A DNA stretch of 64,000 nucleotides from Paramecium pentaurelia (taxonomy: Eukaryota; Ciliophora; Oligohymenophorea; Peniculida; Parameciidae): contig CAJJDO010000039.1 of the NCBI GenBank assembly GCA_905183005.1, forward strand, positions 439,187 through 503,186, read 5' to 3'. A model generated the notes under the pieces. The model saw only the letters and a list, made by a program, of their open reading frames with translations, was not told where the DNA came from and searched no databases. This document shows positions 24,208-35,976 of the stretch, one piece after another (the first letter of the stretch is position 1; every line of letters starts with the position of its first letter). The position numbers and the translations under genes were made by a program.

Positions 24208-25252
24208 TACAATGTTGGATTCTTAAGAAATTGATAAGAAATTGAAGATCAATTAGATGCATCAGAAATGTTTATTCGTTTATATTAATATAATTAATGT
24301 TTGATGAAATGAATAAAAATGTATGTATCTTAGTATTTAGTTAATTTTTGTATTTGCTTTTTGCGATTTGAGCAATATTAAAATTTTTCATTTTATCTAC
24401 CAAAGCATCTAAAATCTTATTGAATCAATGTTTCAGAATACTTTCTCTTCATTATGTAATACTTGAATTTGATTAGATTGAATAATAATGGTTCATGAAT
24501 GTCTATCATCCTTATTTTTAATTTCTAAGACTTTAACAATGGCAACAATAATAGTCAATAAATAATGTTAAAACAACAATAAAAGTGGAGGAGGGCTTAG
24601 AGTATTAGAATACATAATTTCTAGCGAATAACGAATTGAATCAAAATCAACCATATAGTCTGTTGAATAGAACCAGAACTAGAAAACTCAAATAAAAAAA
24701 ACAAGAAAGAAGAATTCAAAGAAAATATATAATAAAGGTATAATAGGAACTAAATGTTAGGTCACTGGACTCAAAAGGAACATCGTTTATATTTGTAATT
24801 TATAGAAACAAATAAAGAGATTATGATGAAATCAGACATGAAAAAGCAAGAGAAAATCTTTAAATAAATGTCTATTGTCATAAAATCCCGATCTCCTTCA
24901 CAATGTAGATCACATCATTAAAAATTCAATCCTTTTTGAATATCATCATTGATATATATATTAAATATTAAAAACAGTTGATTTATATTTATTATTCAAA
25001 TTATTTCTACTTACAAACAATTATAATGTATCATGTTTAAGTTCTATTATAAATGATACTAAATAGATTAATAGAATTACAATACCCTTATTTATACTAG
25101 GTAATTTGATTAACAAAATCATATAACTATAATTCATAATTTCATTTTAAATTATTGATATAAAATACAATTCTAATTTTAATTAAGAATCAATAATTTA
25201 TTGCTCTTATTAAATTTATTATTTTATTAAATATCAAAATATTTTGCAAGAT
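24208..25252. repeat. Right copy of 1,045-bp direct repeat (contig start)
   Basis: This is identical by eye to 23162-24206. It opens with the 3' fragment (24208-24312) of the small gene at 22925 and includes a second full copy of the Myb-like gene. Confidence 0.9.
24539..24939 (+). CDS. Myb/SANT-like protein (copy 2, assembly duplicate)
   Basis: The sequence is the same as 23493-23893, shifted by 1,046 bp, with the same 23-bp intron and stop. Both copies lie wholly inside the repeated block, so the sequence cannot say which is redundant. I count one gene. Confidence 0.65.
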
Positions 25253-25886
25253 ACATAATCAGTATCCAATAATTAGATTTATTCATCATCCTCTCTTTAT
25301 GGACTTTTGTATTATTGACTTTTATATTAACAATCCTCTTTAATTTATTCATAATCAATCTAATATGTAATTTACTAAGCTAAAAATCATCTATTTAAGT
25401 TTACTTTAAATGCCATTATAATTTAATACATTCTCTTTTTATTATGTAAATTCCTCTTCATATTCAGTTAAAGGACCTGCAAAATTATACTTTTCTGTTT
25501 TAGATAATTAACCTAGTGCTATTAATAATTATATAGAATATACATTTCCCCCTTTCATATTCATCCTTAACTTCCTAGACATTATACTTGTTGACTTCAT
25601 TAGCACTATTAATATTAGAGTATTTTTGGACAATTCTTTATTAATGCTTTGAACTTTGGAAATTGTAATTGTTTATGTTATCATCTGTTGATATTTGCAT
25701 ATATTAATTTCCAACGATCCCAGTTTTTTAATTGATGATTTGCTTCTTTGGTTTTGAAGATCTTCTCAATTCATATCTTTGAACTGCATCCTGGAAATCA
25801 ACATCAGTTGTTCTCTGAACATTTTGACTTGTTGTAATAGTTTTTTGATAAGAAGTTTATATTTCTTGTGAGAAACTATTACTCAT
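25234..25886 (-). CDS. Disordered Gln/Tyr-rich protein, unknown
   Basis: The frame from ATG gives 200 residues: a Ser/Thr/Gln-rich start (MSNSFSQEIQTSYQKTITTS), a basic LRRSSKPKKQ segment, and later FAGPLTEYEEEF and YKSQQYKSPQREDDEQ. Two 25-bp introns are needed, the second to enter the final frame that ends CKIF before TGA. Joined exons make exactly 201 codons. No domain is seen. The stop lies within the right copy of repeat 3. Confidence 0.6.
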
Positions 25887-25977
25887 TATTTAAACGATAA
25901 TATAATTAGCATATTAATATATAAATATGAAATATATCTAAAGACAATATTAAAGTTGCTTATTAAGAATTGCTATA

Positions 25978-26319
25978 TCAATCAAATTCATTATTTTACT
26001 CAATCTATTATTGAATTATTTAATTACTCTCCAATTTTATATAAAGTTTCTTATAACTCATTAATTTAAAGTTTTAGAATCATTAAAAATTATACAAACT
26101 GTTATAGGTTATCATCTTATATTCAAATTATTACTAAAAGTTTTCATCTAAATATCTGAACAATATTTAAGAGAATTACTTATTTTTTTATTAATTACTA
26201 TTTAATATTTTATAGTAGTAATTAGTAATCCCAACTTTGTTAATAAATTAAACTTATTATTTCTTTTGATATAGATAAGGAGGACTTTTGTGATAATAAG
26301 TAAAATCTTTATTTATCAT
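25978..26319 (-). CDS. Small protein, unknown (about 100 residues)
   Basis: The frame starts MINKDFTYYHKSPPYLYQKK and runs on through GITNYYYKIL and LFRYLDENFQQQFEYK. It then meets a TGA that a 39-bp intron (GTATAA...ATGAG) would remove in frame, giving an end of LYIKLESNQII and FD before TGA. The first 75 residues read like real coding sequence; the intron is long for this genome, so the end is less certain. No family is recognised. Confidence 0.45.
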
Positions 26320-26556
26320 AATAAATTACTGATGTAATCTTTCTATGATCAAATATCAGTTAAAATTGAATATATGTATTATTTCAAGCAATTCATATTT
26401 TGCATAAAATTATTGAATTAATATTTATATATATTCAATTAAAATAACCTTATGAGAAAATCTATTGATTAAGTAATCATAAATTTTATATAGGAGTTGT
26501 ATTAATGATAAACTAAATATATTGATTATTAGATTTATATATTATTAATTGATTTA

Positions 26557-26808
26557 ATGGAGAGTGAAATCACAAAGATGGAATATAATTAGCTTGAAAA
26601 AGAGGCTAATTAATGTATGGAAAACATATTATTTTTGGCAATTGATAAAAAGTAATAACCGAATGTAAAATCAGAATAGTATTAAAAATGTTAAAGATTA
26701 ATAACAGAATTCAGAAAATAATTTATTGACCATATGGCAAAGACATTGAATTTAGATGAGAAATCTATTTAAAACATAAATTCTTAAATGTACACCAAAT
26801 AAAACTGA
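26557..26808 (+). CDS. Small helical protein, unknown (83 residues)
   Basis: An intron-free frame of 84 codons gives a charged, helical protein (MESEITKMEYNQLEKEANQC; later CQRLITEFRKQFIDHMAKTL). It has no signal or membrane segment. The stop lies 46 bp before the start of the kinase gene on the same strand. Confidence 0.55.
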
Positions 26809-26854
26809 ATAAAATAATTAAAAAGTATAATCATATAATTTATTGATTGACATA

Positions 26855-28676
26855 ATGATTTAATCTATTTTTGACTTTGGTTAAACAACATCTACATTTT
26901 GGCAATAATGTGACAAAGGCTTACTTGATGTACATTTATATCTTTCATAATAAGTAATAAAATGAGTTGCTGGAACATGAATTCTTTGTTGGTTCAAAGG
27001 AGAAATTGATTAAAAAAAAGTTTCTTGTGATGAGTCAAGACTCAATTTTTAGAGTTTCTTTAGCAAATCTTAAGCGAGCACCCTTACTAACAATGCATGT
27101 TTAATTTATTGAAGCTTCTTCTGATAACTTCGTTTAACATAACTCTGATGAATAATTTTTTGGGTTTCATCTTTCTTATAAAGGAAAGAGTTTAGAAATA
27201 TTTACTTCAGATAAAGAGAATTATGATATTTGGAAGTCTCATTTTAAGAGATTTGCTATATTAAATAACTTTCATGAAGCCTTTTTAGTATTGAAGATTA
27301 TTGGAAAGGGCAACTTTGCAAAAGTATATTAGGCAACCAAAAAGGAAAACAACACTTAATATGCTATAAAAGCATTTAGCAAAGAATATATGTTACAATA
27401 ATCTAAAGGAATAGAAAGTATGCTTAATGAAATAAAATTAATGAGAAGACTAAACCATCCTAATATAGTAAAATTATATGAAGTACATGAAACAACAAAT
27501 TCAGTTTATTTTGTATTAGATATGATTTAAGGTGGTTAATTATTATCAAGAGTAAGAGAAACAGGTAAATTATTATTATATCAAAGGCTTTTTATCAGCA
27601 GAAACAATGCAAAAGTTTGCTTTTAATTTAATAAGTGCTTTAAATCATATGCATGAAAATCGTATAATACATAGAGATTTAAAACCAGAAAATCTATTAT
27701 TGAAATCTATAGAAAATAATAATGAAATAATTTTAGCAGATTTTGGATTGGCAACAAATTTGGATGATGAACCTTTATTTAAAAGATGTGGTACACCTGG
27801 ATTTGTTGCTCCAGAAATCATAGATTATATTGATGGATAAGAATTTTATACAGATAAATGTGATGTATTTAGTGCTGGTATTATTTTATATTTACTAATT
27901 GTATTTAATATAATTTATATATTTAGACTGGTAATATTCCATTTGTTGGAACTGATCAAAAGTCTATTCTCAAAAATAACAAATTATGTGAAATAGATTT
28001 TAAGGAACGCCATTTCAAATTGGCACCAATTTAAATGTAAGACCTAATTCAATCTATGCTTTAAAAGAAAGTTTCTTATAGATTAAGTTCTTAAGAAGTA
28101 ACTTATATTTATTAAATATATTTATAGTGTATGAGACATCCTTATTTCAAATAATTAGTGAAAGAATATAAAGTATAAACTGAAAATTATTAAAGCAATT
28201 TATTGGGATATTAAGAATTTAAAAATGCCATTAAAATTGGAACTTAAGAACTAGAATAAAGATCACCTTTAAACTTCAATTCTTCAGATTCTATATCTTC
28301 AAACATTTCTTAAAATAGACAAGATTAAAGGAAATCTTCAATTGTTGTAGGAACTTCTAAGTTTATTTAATATAGTGTTAAATTGTCTAAACAGAATTCT
28401 AAAGAAATTACTGGTAAATATTATATTTTGAATTAAGATATTCCATCGAAATAAGAACCAAAAAAAACAAGAGATCTACATAGATTGGCTTTGACAAATA
28501 GTTATTTAAAATAGATATCCAATAATTAATTTGAAAATGTTGAAGACCCAACTGCTGAAGATTGCAATGTTGGATTCATGGTGAGATAATACAATTCAAC
28601 TAGATAAATAAGAATACCAGATAATACTTTAAAAATTAAAGAATGTAATACTCCTACAATATTAAAATTACAATGA
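26855..28676 (+). CDS. Ser/Thr kinase (CAMK-like) with N-terminal PH domain
   Basis: The 572-residue protein has a PH-like fold at about residues 30-140: KKKFLVMSQDSIFRVSLANL, then FGFHLSYKGKSLEIFTSD and the closing helix with its tryptophan, YDIWKSHFKRF. Such domains bind phosphoinositides or proteins at membranes. A complete kinase domain follows: GKGNFAKVYQA, lysine in YAIKAF, HRDLKPENLLL, DFGLAT, GTPGFVAPE. The C-terminal 150 residues are Ser/Gln-rich. Four introns (25, 22, 26 and 30 bp) leave exactly 573 codons; the first joins MIQSIFDFGQTTSTFWQQ to the PH domain. The tail from 28132 is duplicated at 29308-29852 by the assembly. Confidence 0.85.
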
Positions 28677-29306
28677 GACAATATTTTCTATTTGTTATTC
28701 TAATCTATATATATATATATTCTAAGATTTATGATTTTAAATAATAATTAAAGTAATATTATATTTATTTGTTAATACTGTCTTTAGATATGAAATTCAT
28801 ACATAAATTAGATAATCTTATAATATATATGGAATTAGTATTGATTTTTAATAAATACTTATAATACTTATTTTTAATGATAGATGTTATTCATATATAG
28901 TTCATTCTATTGTTTCTTTATTGCAAATACTCAATCATTATTTTATATATTATTAATTAAAAATAATTAATAATACTTTAATAAAATTTATTTAATATAG
29001 AGTAGAGTTTAATTTATAATTATGATTTTTAATAATTATTGTTTTCTTTTATGAAGTGTTATTTATATATTATATAATATATTAGTATCATACTTAACAC
29101 ATCAAACAAACCTATCGTATTTATGATTTATTTTATGCTTTTATGTAAAAGAATTGACATTTATTACATTTAATAAATAATGCTTATTGTTTCTAATAAA
29201 TTACATTTATTTAATTTTAATATAATCTCTCTATCTAAACTTTGTTCAATACATTTACCTCATTAATTTTAATTTTTTTATTACATAAACAATTTAATGT
29301 TGGTTA
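28132..29306. repeat. Left copy of 1,175-bp direct repeat (contig end)
   Basis: This is identical by eye to 29308-30482. It holds the 3' end of the PH-kinase, the spacer and, at 29088-29306, a minus-strand fragment of the zinc-finger gene that is complete at 30264-31346. Confidence 0.9.
28677..29087. other. Intergenic AT-rich region between convergent genes
   Basis: About 410 bp hold no gene that I can support. There is a short AT run at about 28707-28722. The same sequence recurs at 29853-30263. Confidence 0.6.
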
Positions 29307-29307
29307 N
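29307..29307. other. Single N: contig join 4
   Basis: One undetermined base separates 28132-29306 from its identical copy 29308-30482. Confidence 0.95.
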
Positions 29308-30482
29308 TGAGACATCCTTATTTCAAATAATTAGTGAAAGAATATAAAGTATAAACTGAAAATTATTAAAGCAATTTATTGGGATATTAAGAATTTAAAA
29401 ATGCCATTAAAATTGGAACTTAAGAACTAGAATAAAGATCACCTTTAAACTTCAATTCTTCAGATTCTATATCTTCAAACATTTCTTAAAATAGACAAGA
29501 TTAAAGGAAATCTTCAATTGTTGTAGGAACTTCTAAGTTTATTTAATATAGTGTTAAATTGTCTAAACAGAATTCTAAAGAAATTACTGGTAAATATTAT
29601 ATTTTGAATTAAGATATTCCATCGAAATAAGAACCAAAAAAAACAAGAGATCTACATAGATTGGCTTTGACAAATAGTTATTTAAAATAGATATCCAATA
29701 ATTAATTTGAAAATGTTGAAGACCCAACTGCTGAAGATTGCAATGTTGGATTCATGGTGAGATAATACAATTCAACTAGATAAATAAGAATACCAGATAA
29801 TACTTTAAAAATTAAAGAATGTAATACTCCTACAATATTAAAATTACAATGAGACAATATTTTCTATTTGTTATTCTAATCTATATATATATATATTCTA
29901 AGATTTATGATTTTAAATAATAATTAAAGTAATATTATATTTATTTGTTAATACTGTCTTTAGATATGAAATTCATACATAAATTAGATAATCTTATAAT
30001 ATATATGGAATTAGTATTGATTTTTAATAAATACTTATAATACTTATTTTTAATGATAGATGTTATTCATATATAGTTCATTCTATTGTTTCTTTATTGC
30101 AAATACTCAATCATTATTTTATATATTATTAATTAAAAATAATTAATAATACTTTAATAAAATTTATTTAATATAGAGTAGAGTTTAATTTATAATTATG
30201 ATTTTTAATAATTATTGTTTTCTTTTATGAAGTGTTATTTATATATTATATAATATATTAGTATCATACTTAACACATCAAACAAACCTATCGTATTTAT
30301 GATTTATTTTATGCTTTTATGTAAAAGAATTGACATTTATTACATTTAATAAATAATGCTTATTGTTTCTAATAAATTACATTTATTTAATTTTAATATA
30401 ATCTCTCTATCTAAACTTTGTTCAATACATTTACCTCATTAATTTTAATTTTTTTATTACATAAACAATTTAATGTTGGTTA
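29308..30482. repeat. Right copy of 1,175-bp direct repeat (contig start)
   Basis: This is identical by eye to 28132-29306. The first 545 bp (to 29852) are a 3' fragment of the PH-kinase gene without start; the end carries the 3' part of the zinc-finger gene. Confidence 0.9.
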
Positions 30483-31346
30483 ATTTGATTCTATTTATAT
30501 TTTTAACATTGAACACAGACAATCTTCATGATAATTATGGAAACATTTTAACATTATTAATTTATTTTGAATTGACTAATTACATTATTAACATTTATAT
30601 TAAATTACATTCATTAAACTATAACCATTTTTTAGAATCGAAGAATGAAATTGACTATTTAGAGATTCTTTTTTCATATCTTTGTTAGGATATACATTAT
30701 GAGATTAAAATATTTAATGTTTAAAATCATTTTATTGAATCTATACTTTTTAATTAATTGGATATGTCTCTTATCTTATTTCTTATTTTTATTATTACAT
30801 TATATAGAATTATAGAGATTATATAAAGAATAAAGAATGTTACTTATTTCCATATATAAAAGGTTAATCCCAATCATCAGGATTTATAATATTAGTATCT
30901 TAATCTAAAATAACAAACATTTATTTTATTTCATCAGAAAATTTTTTTAATAGAAAATGATAGAATTCTTTAAAAGTGAGTTAATCTGAAAATACTTCTT
31001 CTATAGTCATCTAATTTGGAAAAATCAGAGTAACTCCATATTTCATTTATGAATCCATATTATAATTAGTCAATTAGTACTATTATTATTAATAATCAAT
31101 AATCAATTAATGGTTTTATTTAAAAATAATTTATCTATCAGAATTACACTGTATTATATTATTTAGATGATCCAATACTTCTTAAAACATCTCCATTTAA
31201 TTTTATGATATTAATTTCAATTTTTATTATTCACATTTTTCTTTAATTAATCTTAAGTTTGTCTCTATCTAATTGAATATATTGTTAGGATTAAGATATT
31301 TCTCCTTAAAGTATGCACTCTTATTTAAAGACTCAATTCCTTTCAT
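30264..31346 (-). CDS. RING-like/RBR-like zinc-finger protein
   Basis: The 352-residue protein has three parts. The N-terminal third is coiled coil (EKCEQQKLKLISQ). The middle (about residues 95-160) may be a PB1- or ubiquitin-like fold. The C-terminal half holds paired cysteines: YKCQQCNQ, then LKCFHNYHEDCL, then LNCLCNKK, in the spacing of a RING finger, and after it CNKCQFFYI with VCLMCQ, like the zinc-binding end of an IBR segment. RING proteins are mostly E3 ubiquitin ligases; that role is inferred. A likely 24-bp intron (GTAAATG...TTTAG) falls after KINE; with it the gene has 353 codons. An open frame on the other strand starting at 30473 is its shadow. The 3' part is repeated at 29088-29306. 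Confidence 0.65.
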
Positions 31347-31446
31347 ATAAATATTTATATATTAATAAATAAATTTTAAGATTTTATTAATTCAGACATT
31401 TCTTTAGAAATAACATTCCATTTTGAATACTCAAATTATTTTAAAC

Positions 31447-31775
31447 ATGAATTCAAGTTATCTATGATATAAAAAAGCATTCAAAAGATTTAAACAAAAA
31501 AATAAAAAGAAAGTCCAATTATAGATCAACCATAACTCATCTAAAGCATTTACACTTCTCCATGATAAAAAAGACTATGATCTAATATAATCATCTATAT
31601 TAAATCTCAATTAAACATCTAAGAGGTCTAAGTGTAAAACTTTACCTATATAAGTATATATTTAAGAACTACACCTTTTATTAAAGTTTATATCATAATA
31701 GAGTCTGAATATACTCCTCATAGTAATCTAATATTACATACTTTAAATAATATTATCAATCTAAGAATAGCCTGA
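31447..31775 (+). CDS. Small basic protein, unknown (94 residues; may extend)
   Basis: From ATG a 21-bp intron leads to FKRFKQKNKKKVQLQINH, then FTLLHDKKDYDLIQSS. A 23-bp intron (GTGTAA...ATAAG) then leads to YLRTTPFIKVYIIIESEY and LILHTLNNIINLRIA before TGA. Joined exons make 95 codons. The same frame stays open downstream of this TGA for about 105 codons to 32096, so either the gene is longer with an unseen intron, or there is an error. No family is recognised. Confidence 0.5.
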
Positions 31776-32121
31776 AAATTCAATTATTTATTCAATAATA
31801 ATGTTATATAAATTATCATTAAATTTACAATTATAATTCTTAATTTTAATTTCTAATCCTCTAGAACCTTATTAAAAAGAAGATAATTAAGCTATATTTT
31901 TAACAGAATTTTAATTTTTTATGTAAAATATTTACAAAAATGTGAAAAAACTGAATCCTTATTAAAAACATATCTTCTATATATAAAATTGATAGTAACT
32001 TGTTTATATTAACAAGGAGGATTAGAATGTTTAAAAAATAAATTATTAGATATATCTAAGAGAAAACAACTATTTGAAATTATTAAAATTATGTGAATAT
32101 AATAAATTTAAATAATAATAG
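31776..32121 (+). other. Open but unassigned region after the small gene
   Basis: All three plus frames are largely free of TGA here, as AT-rich DNA often is. The frame continuing from the previous gene reads LQKCEKTESLLKTYL and CLKNKLLDISKRKQLFEI to a TGA at 32094-32096 and looks coding, but no ATG or intron that would connect it was found. Confidence 0.35.
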
Positions 32122-32375
32122 TCACTTGTCGATTTTTGTAGGTGAAGATTGTTCAGTTATTAATTCTTTAGTTCTTCTTCTCTTCAAAATGGTACTTTAA
32201 TCTTAAAATAATTTCATTTAATACCAATTGATTTTAGAGATAATTTTCCGTGATAATAATATATTTGATACGATATTATTTTTTTGCCCATTGTTATTGG
32301 CCCAGTTTATAAATTTTAGGTAGCAATCTAATTCAGTTGCTCCTTCTTTGAAATTTTCTATTGGGCGCATCCCAT
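32122..32375 (-). CDS. Small N-terminally lipidated protein (MGC start)
   Basis: The gene encodes 76 residues starting MGCAQQKISKKEQ. Met-Gly-Cys at the N-terminus is the classical signal for myristoylation of Gly2, often with palmitoylation of Cys3, which would fix the protein to a membrane. One 23-bp intron (GTATTAA...TTTAAG) joins SLKSI to DQSTILKRRRTKEL. The C-terminus is basic and Ser/Thr-rich. No other domain is seen; the modification is inferred from the motif. Confidence 0.55.
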
Positions 32376-32553
32376 ATTTATATCTGAAATTAATTTAATT
32401 AAATTAATATGAATAAATAAAAATGAGAATAGTTAAAAAAGATACTAACTTATACAAATATTAACAGGAAGATTGAATGCCATTAATTTGACTATATTAT
32501 AATCAGAATTATAATATTTATATGCATTGTCTATAAATTGGAAATATCACACT

Positions 32554-34221
32554 TCATATTGTTTAAGATGTATTCTTATAGATAACAAAACTATCACCAT
32601 TCCAAATAACAAGCACTTAGCCATTATTTGAGAAAAATAATTTTAATCCCATTTATTAAATTGATTAAAGCAAGGTTACTTAATTTTGTTCATTGATCTT
32701 AAGTATCTATGTTATTTAATTATTATTAATATTTTATGAAAAAGCTAAAAGATTACATTTATTATTATTATTTGAACAAAACCCAATTCCACATTTTTCA
32801 ATAGAATTCAATTTTTTAATTGAATAATTTTCTATCTTTTAAAATCTATTGTTGTCCAATTTAAATAAGTTGATTTAATTTTATAAATTTATATGCAAAA
32901 ATCTTGTTGTTGTAATTGGTTAAATTTCTTATGTCTATATTACTTCACCCAAATTTATTATTTCAAAATTTTCACCTGTTTATTTAATCTAAAATAATTC
33001 AATTTTCTCTTTATTATTTATCATAAATTAAGCTATAATAATTTGATTACAATTAGAAAAAGCTAAGTTTTTAACTTCTTATAAATAATGAGTAATTTAT
33101 AGCAATTCATTATTTTTAATAGTATAAATATTTAATTCTTCACTACCAACTGCTAAAATATTTGACTTTTAATTTATTTCAATATAATTAATTTATCCTT
33201 TAATATCTTTTCTATTTTTTAATTCTTATTCTTTATATTCTCCATTAGACTATGGAATCCAATATATAATTTTGGAATCTAAACTTCCTGTAAATAGAGA
33301 ATCATCCTTTTTGCTAAAACATAAAGCAGTAACATCAGGATATTATTGTAATTTTTAAATCTATTAAATTTAATTATTATCAATCTTCCAAATTTCAGCA
33401 CAATAGGCTTTATTATTATCTAAATTATTAGTTCCAAATGCAAACAAATTATTAGATCGATTAAATCTTAAATTGTAAAGCTTTTTAAATGTCAAATTAT
33501 CTGCCTTTCCTATCTATTTATATTTTGTATTTATAATTTAGTTTTGTTCTTGAATAAAATTATCATTAGTTCTATTTATTTATTAAACTTATAATTCAAA
33601 ACTATTTAACATTTATGACATCTAAGATAATTTATTTTTTAAGAAATCATCAATAATTATTGTTCCATTTTTATAAATAATATTAAGTTTATCTGGATTT
33701 ATATTTATCTATTGATTATTTTATTATTGATTATCTTCAATTATTGTTATTTTTTCTCGAAATTCTTTAATCATCTTTTTTACTAAATCCAAAGATGTCT
33801 ATTCTTTTAATCTTAAACATTCTTCTAATTTAGAATTATTTTAAAATAAACACATTGATTTAATTGTTTCACCTATTTTCTTTATATTAACTTAAGCTCT
33901 TTCAATTTCTTGTTTTGCATTCTCAACACTTTATTACAATCTTCTCTCTATTTCTCTTACTTAAGATAATATTTCCTACTCTTCCTTTCTTTGTGTTATC
34001 AATTATAAGAAAAAATCTTGAAAATTGATTTAACAATAATTGATGGTTTTATCTTTTTATTTTCCAATACAACCTTTACAATCAGTAATAGCATCATCAG
34101 TAATGGTTTTTTACAAATTACAAGAAAATATCTCCTTATTTTTTAGATTTTACTTTTCACAAATAGCTTTTTAACATATAAGCTTAGGTACTCCACTATT
34201 ACAGAGTATTTGAGAACTCAT
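32554..34221 (-). CDS. WD40-repeat protein with Cys-rich and coiled-coil N-terminus
   Basis: This intron-less frame of 556 codons encodes 555 residues. The N-terminus has scattered cysteines (CNSGVPKLICQKAIC; TDCKGCIG) that may bind zinc. A helical coiled-coil part follows (REIERRLQQSVENAKQEIER). The C-terminal half is a WD40-type propeller, clearest at ALCFSKKDDSLFTGSLDSKI. It shares its whole layout with the gene at 41913-43487. This type is expanded in Paramecium, and function is unknown. It is a scaffold candidate by analogy with other WD40 proteins. Confidence 0.75.
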
Positions 34222-34379
34222 TTTTTAATAATTATTAAAAAAATATTATCTTATTTATAATTTAAAGAGATTTTATACTATTGATTTATATATATTATTT
34301 ATTTATCCCTCTTTAATCTATAATGATTATTAATAACTCATCTAATAGAAATATTTATATAGTAAATAATATATATTTC

Positions 34380-35808
34380 TCATGTAATATATTGATCAGT
34401 ATCTTAAATTATAACTGTTTAAGACTTATCTGATAATTATTCAAATAAGTCTTCTTCACTTTCTTCTATTATTCTTGAAGACTCTTTCTATATCAATTAT
34501 GGAAAAGGGTCAATAATAGAATCACTTTTAAATTCAAGTACTTAACCAGATTTTTCAAATAACTATAATTTTAATAGGCTATTATACATTTAAGATATAG
34601 AACAATAAAACAGGTTCACTCCAATTTATTTTTAATTATTTTAGCATCTATAAAATATCTTCTTTATTCCAAATTTAGAATTATTTTGTTTATAAATACT
34701 AAGCTATTTCTGGCTATTTTAGAGTTTATTTAATAATTGTCTCTGCTTCCTAAATTTTAAAATCAGGATAATCAAAAAATGTTTTATATTTTCCTATTTA
34801 ATTCAATAAAGTATCTGCTAATTTATTACCAGATAAAGATAATGATTTAATCACTTCTTATATTCTGTCTTAGCCTAAACAAAATGGTTCTTAACTTAAT
34901 ATATATTCAATATCTTCCTTTTCAATTTGTTTTTTCAAATCAATTGCCTATTACTTTAATTCTTGGATCATTTAATTGAATTATTCATATGTGATACCTC
35001 TAATTATTAATTTATATTAAAGTTCATCTTGTGTTTTAGATTTAAGTTAAGTACAAGATATTTCAGTAGTAGCTTAAAGTTTATTACTCCTAAAGGAATT
35101 AGTAGAACTCTTTTTATTTTATTCTGTTGTAATTCTTTTAATTTTATCTTCTAGATTTAGTTTAATTTGATTTAATTTTGAAACTTCATTCTAATAAAAC
35201 TTAAAAGAAATACTTATAATTAACTGATTTTCTAATAATCATTTTATTATTATTATTTCAAATCATTAATTTCATTTTGTTATTTAATAAAACCTTATTA
35301 TGTTTTTAAGAAATTATCTTTGATTATAGTTTATGAATTTAGAAATCTTTAAAATATAAATAATAATATACTCTTTATAATTGTTTTCTTAATCCAATAA
35401 TATTTTTTTCAATTTGTTAATTTCTTCTTTATATAATTAATTTTGTATCTAGATTTCTTATACTTTTGTAACTTTAATATTCTTTTTCATTTATTCAATG
35501 ATGCAAAATTTCTCTTATAACTGCAACTATAAATCTTTATTTTATTTTTTAATTTATTAAATGATGTATTCATGATTTTTAGATAAAGGATTCTATTTAA
35601 ATTATTGATCTTCAATATATTTATTAAAATTCTAGAGTTCTTTCTAACAAATTAATATTTACAATACATCTTATTATAAAATTCTAGTTTTTAACTTAAT
35701 ATTTTCTGTTCTTAGAAGATTAATTTCTTCTTTAAGAGTCTTTAATTGAAAATATAAAGTTTCTTTATCGTGATAATCATTTTCAGGCCAAAATTTGGAA
35801 ACATTCAT
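34380..35808 (-). CDS. Long coiled-coil protein, unknown
   Basis: The product of 451 residues begins MNVSKFWPENDYHDKETL and is coiled coil for about 230 residues (LKTLKEEINLLRTENIKLK). A more ordered helical part follows (DIEYILSQEPFCLGQDRIQ; LADTLLNQIGKYKTFFDY; EPVLLFYILNLFEKSGQV) with an acidic, Ser-rich tail. Three introns of 25, 23 and 25 bp leave exactly 452 codons. The coiled coil plus globular end suits a ciliary or cytoskeletal protein, but I do not recognise it. Confidence 0.65.
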
Positions 35809-35976
35809 ATAACTAAATTAGAATATTTAAATTACTTTCTTTAAGTTTATAATTTTGTGTTTTTAAGTATAGGTTCATGTGCTGAAATAGATCTCTTTCA
35901 TAGTATATATAATATAATTACTACTTCTTTTGACATCGATATATAATTTTAATTATAAAAATATTTATATAATTGA

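Noticed and set aside
30473..30988. Plus-strand frame starting MLVNLILFIFLTLN, looking like a signal peptide
   Set aside because: The minus strand holds a zinc-finger protein with ordered Cys/His motifs through the same bases; the hydrophobic frame is its shadow.
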